A stretch of DNA of 34,483 nucleotides, taken from contig CANCJF010000008.1 in the NCBI GenBank assembly GCA_947378245.1, forward strand, positions 1 to 34,483, given 5' to 3'. Below the pieces are notes generated by a model. The model was not told the origin of the DNA. It saw only the letters and a program-made list of their open reading frames with translations, and ran no database searches. How positions within the stretch are numbered: position 1 is the first letter of the stretch; each line of letters opens with the position of its first letter. Origin of the DNA: Bacteroidota bacterium. GTDB taxonomy: Bacteria > Bacteroidota > Bacteroidia > Flavobacteriales_D > Crocinitomicaceae. This document shows, in pieces, positions 33,486 to 34,483 of this stretch. A program made the position numbers and the translations under genes.

Positions 33486-34483
33486 ATGGAGTTAGTTCGA
33501 TCAAAAATGGAAATTTGGGAACAAAAATGTTTAAGAGATAATGTTTTTAAAAAATTAATAAGAAGACGTATTTTATCTTTTTTAGGTTCATTATTTGCTT
33601 TTATTTTTTTATTTGCTTTTATTTTTAAAGTGACTATTTTACCTTTTTGTTTTAAGTGTAAATCATTATATTTTAGTTGGTTATTTCCTTTTCTAATCTT
33701 TCAAAGTTTTAAATTTATTGTTAAGCATTTGAGAATTTATCTTGATTTAACTAATGGGACTAAAAAAACCATTTTCACTAAAATCGATTGGGTGTTTTCT
33801 TTTCTAGGATATAAAATTATTATTTATGAAAAAATGAGAATTCTAGTTTTAAACTCGATGCAGCCTTATTTTTTGAGTGTTAAAAATGAGCAGAAATTAA
33901 TTCTGAAAATTTCAATGACTTTTCAAATAATAGATTTTAATGTAATCGATGAAAATGAAGTTGTTAAGGGGGAATTAAAATCTCAAGATTATACAACTAT
34001 TAACCTAGATAAACATGGTTTGGACGAAAAAGGATTTTTAACACTACCTAGTGTTTATTCTTTACAAGAAATGAAGTCTATGATAGAATGTATAAATAAT
34101 CAAGAGTTTAGTATGGCTCCATCTATCAAAAAAAGCACTCTAATTCTTTACAAATCATTTTTTAAGAAAAACAAAATAATCAAAAACATAATGATGAATG
34201 ATAATTTAAAATCAATTATTCATCAACTTTTTGGAGATGATTATTTCATTGTCAATTCGATGTATTTTGATAAGCCTGGTCGTTCTAAATGGGGGGTGGC
34301 TTATCATCAAGATAGACAAATCATTGTTTCCGAAAAAAAAGAAGTAAATGGATTTAATGAATGGTTTAATGATTTTGGTTTGTTAACGGTAAGGGCTTCG
34401 AATGAAGTTTTACGCCAGATTTTCACGATACGTATACATTTTGATGAAACCAATTTTGAAAATGGATCATTGCAAGTGATAGA
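33486..34483 (+). CDS. PhyH-like Fe(II)/2-oxoglutarate dioxygenase with N-terminal membrane segments (3'-truncated)
   Basis: A frame open for 332 codons to the window edge without a stop. Residues about 30-48 and 61-77 are hydrophobic membrane-like segments. From about 183 the sequence fits the phytanoyl-CoA dioxygenase family: GFLTLPSVYSLQEMKSMIECIN, then WGVAYHQDRQIIV with metal ligands H274 and D276, and TIRIHFDETNFENGSLQVI, the start of the second part of the jelly roll. The distal histidine and arginine lie beyond the window. The ATG at 33486 is the first in frame, but internal starts near residue 125 or 144 would give a more usual PhyH length. Enzymes of this family hydroxylate small molecules or sugars, and its substrate here is unknown. 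It is divergent from the glycan operon. Confidence 0.75.
   Translation, partial: MELVRSKMEIWEQKCLRDNVFKKLIRRRILSFLGSLFAFIFLFAFIFKVTILPFCFKCKSLYFSWLFPFLIFQSFKFIVKHLRIYLDLTNGTKKTIFTKIDWVFSFLGYKIIIYEKMRILVLNSMQPYFLSVKNEQKLILKISMTFQIIDFNVIDENEVVKGELKSQDYTTINLDKHGLDEKGFLTLPSVYSLQEMKSMIECINNQEFSMAPSIKKSTLILYKSFFKKNKIIKNIMMNDNLKSIIHQLFGDDYFIVNSMYFDKPGRSKWGVAYHQDRQIIVSEKKEVNGFNEWFNDFGLLTVRASNEVLRQIFTIRIHFDETNFENGSLQVI

Overview
The window looks like a chromosomal segment of a Bacteroidota bacterium, most likely in the order Flavobacteriales. This is judged from the AT-rich composition, the near absence of Shine-Dalgarno sequences, a promoter resembling TTG-N20-TAnnTTTG, the order rpmB-rpmG-DUF4295-ftsY, a PafA-type alkaline phosphatase, a Bacteroidota-type TamB protein and several short palindromic repeats of the kind scattered through such genomes. 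Genus is not determined. No tRNA, rRNA, IS transposase, prophage or CRISPR array was seen.

Layout. 1-5231 is a mostly forward block: the 3' part of ribD, a DMT-type permease carrying an in-frame palindromic repeat insertion, mtaB (tRNA methylthiotransferase), an M1 peptidase and a small DUF2147-like secreted protein. 5232-5812 is a compact cassette: a GIY-YIG endonuclease gene bounded by tandem REP-like hairpin repeats in inverted orientation, fitting exactly between the stop codons of two convergent genes. 5816-8989 is reverse-strand: a degenerate DEAD-box-like protein, a small helical protein, a beta-barrel-like protein and a lipoprotein. 9057-10889 holds an unrecognised protein and an NtrC-type response regulator that lacks the C-terminal DNA-binding helix-turn-helix. 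10890-11185 carries two direct repeats with different cores. 11186-14996 holds a DUF4197 protein, cinA, the L28/L33/DUF4295 cluster and ftsY. 15220-19434 is reverse: a ferredoxin translationally coupled to a U32 (TrhP/YegQ-like) tRNA hydroxylation protein, an ACMSD-type amidohydrolase and a biotin carboxylase that follows a 1528-residue TamB gene (19440-24026). 24047-26416 holds tsaD (TTG start) and an RsmF-like rRNA methyltransferase. 26417-28066 is a PafA-like phosphatase. 28384-30252 is a GT2 glycosyltransferase fused to an N-terminal secreted beta-sandwich. 30319-34483 is a very AT-rich glycan-type locus: an ABC exporter and two GT2 glycosyltransferases on the reverse strand, divergent from a membrane-anchored PhyH-like dioxygenase that runs off the window.

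Themes. Several genes serve tRNA/rRNA modification (mtaB, trhP-like, tsaD, rsmF-like) and translation or protein targeting (rpmB, rpmG, ftsY). The envelope is served by tamB, M1 and PafA-like secreted enzymes, a lipoprotein and the glycan cluster. The most unusual feature is the repeat content. At least five kinds of palindromic element sit at gene ends, one lies inside a coding frame, and one repeat family brackets a small GIY-YIG nuclease. This makes that nuclease the best candidate here for a repeat-mobilising system.
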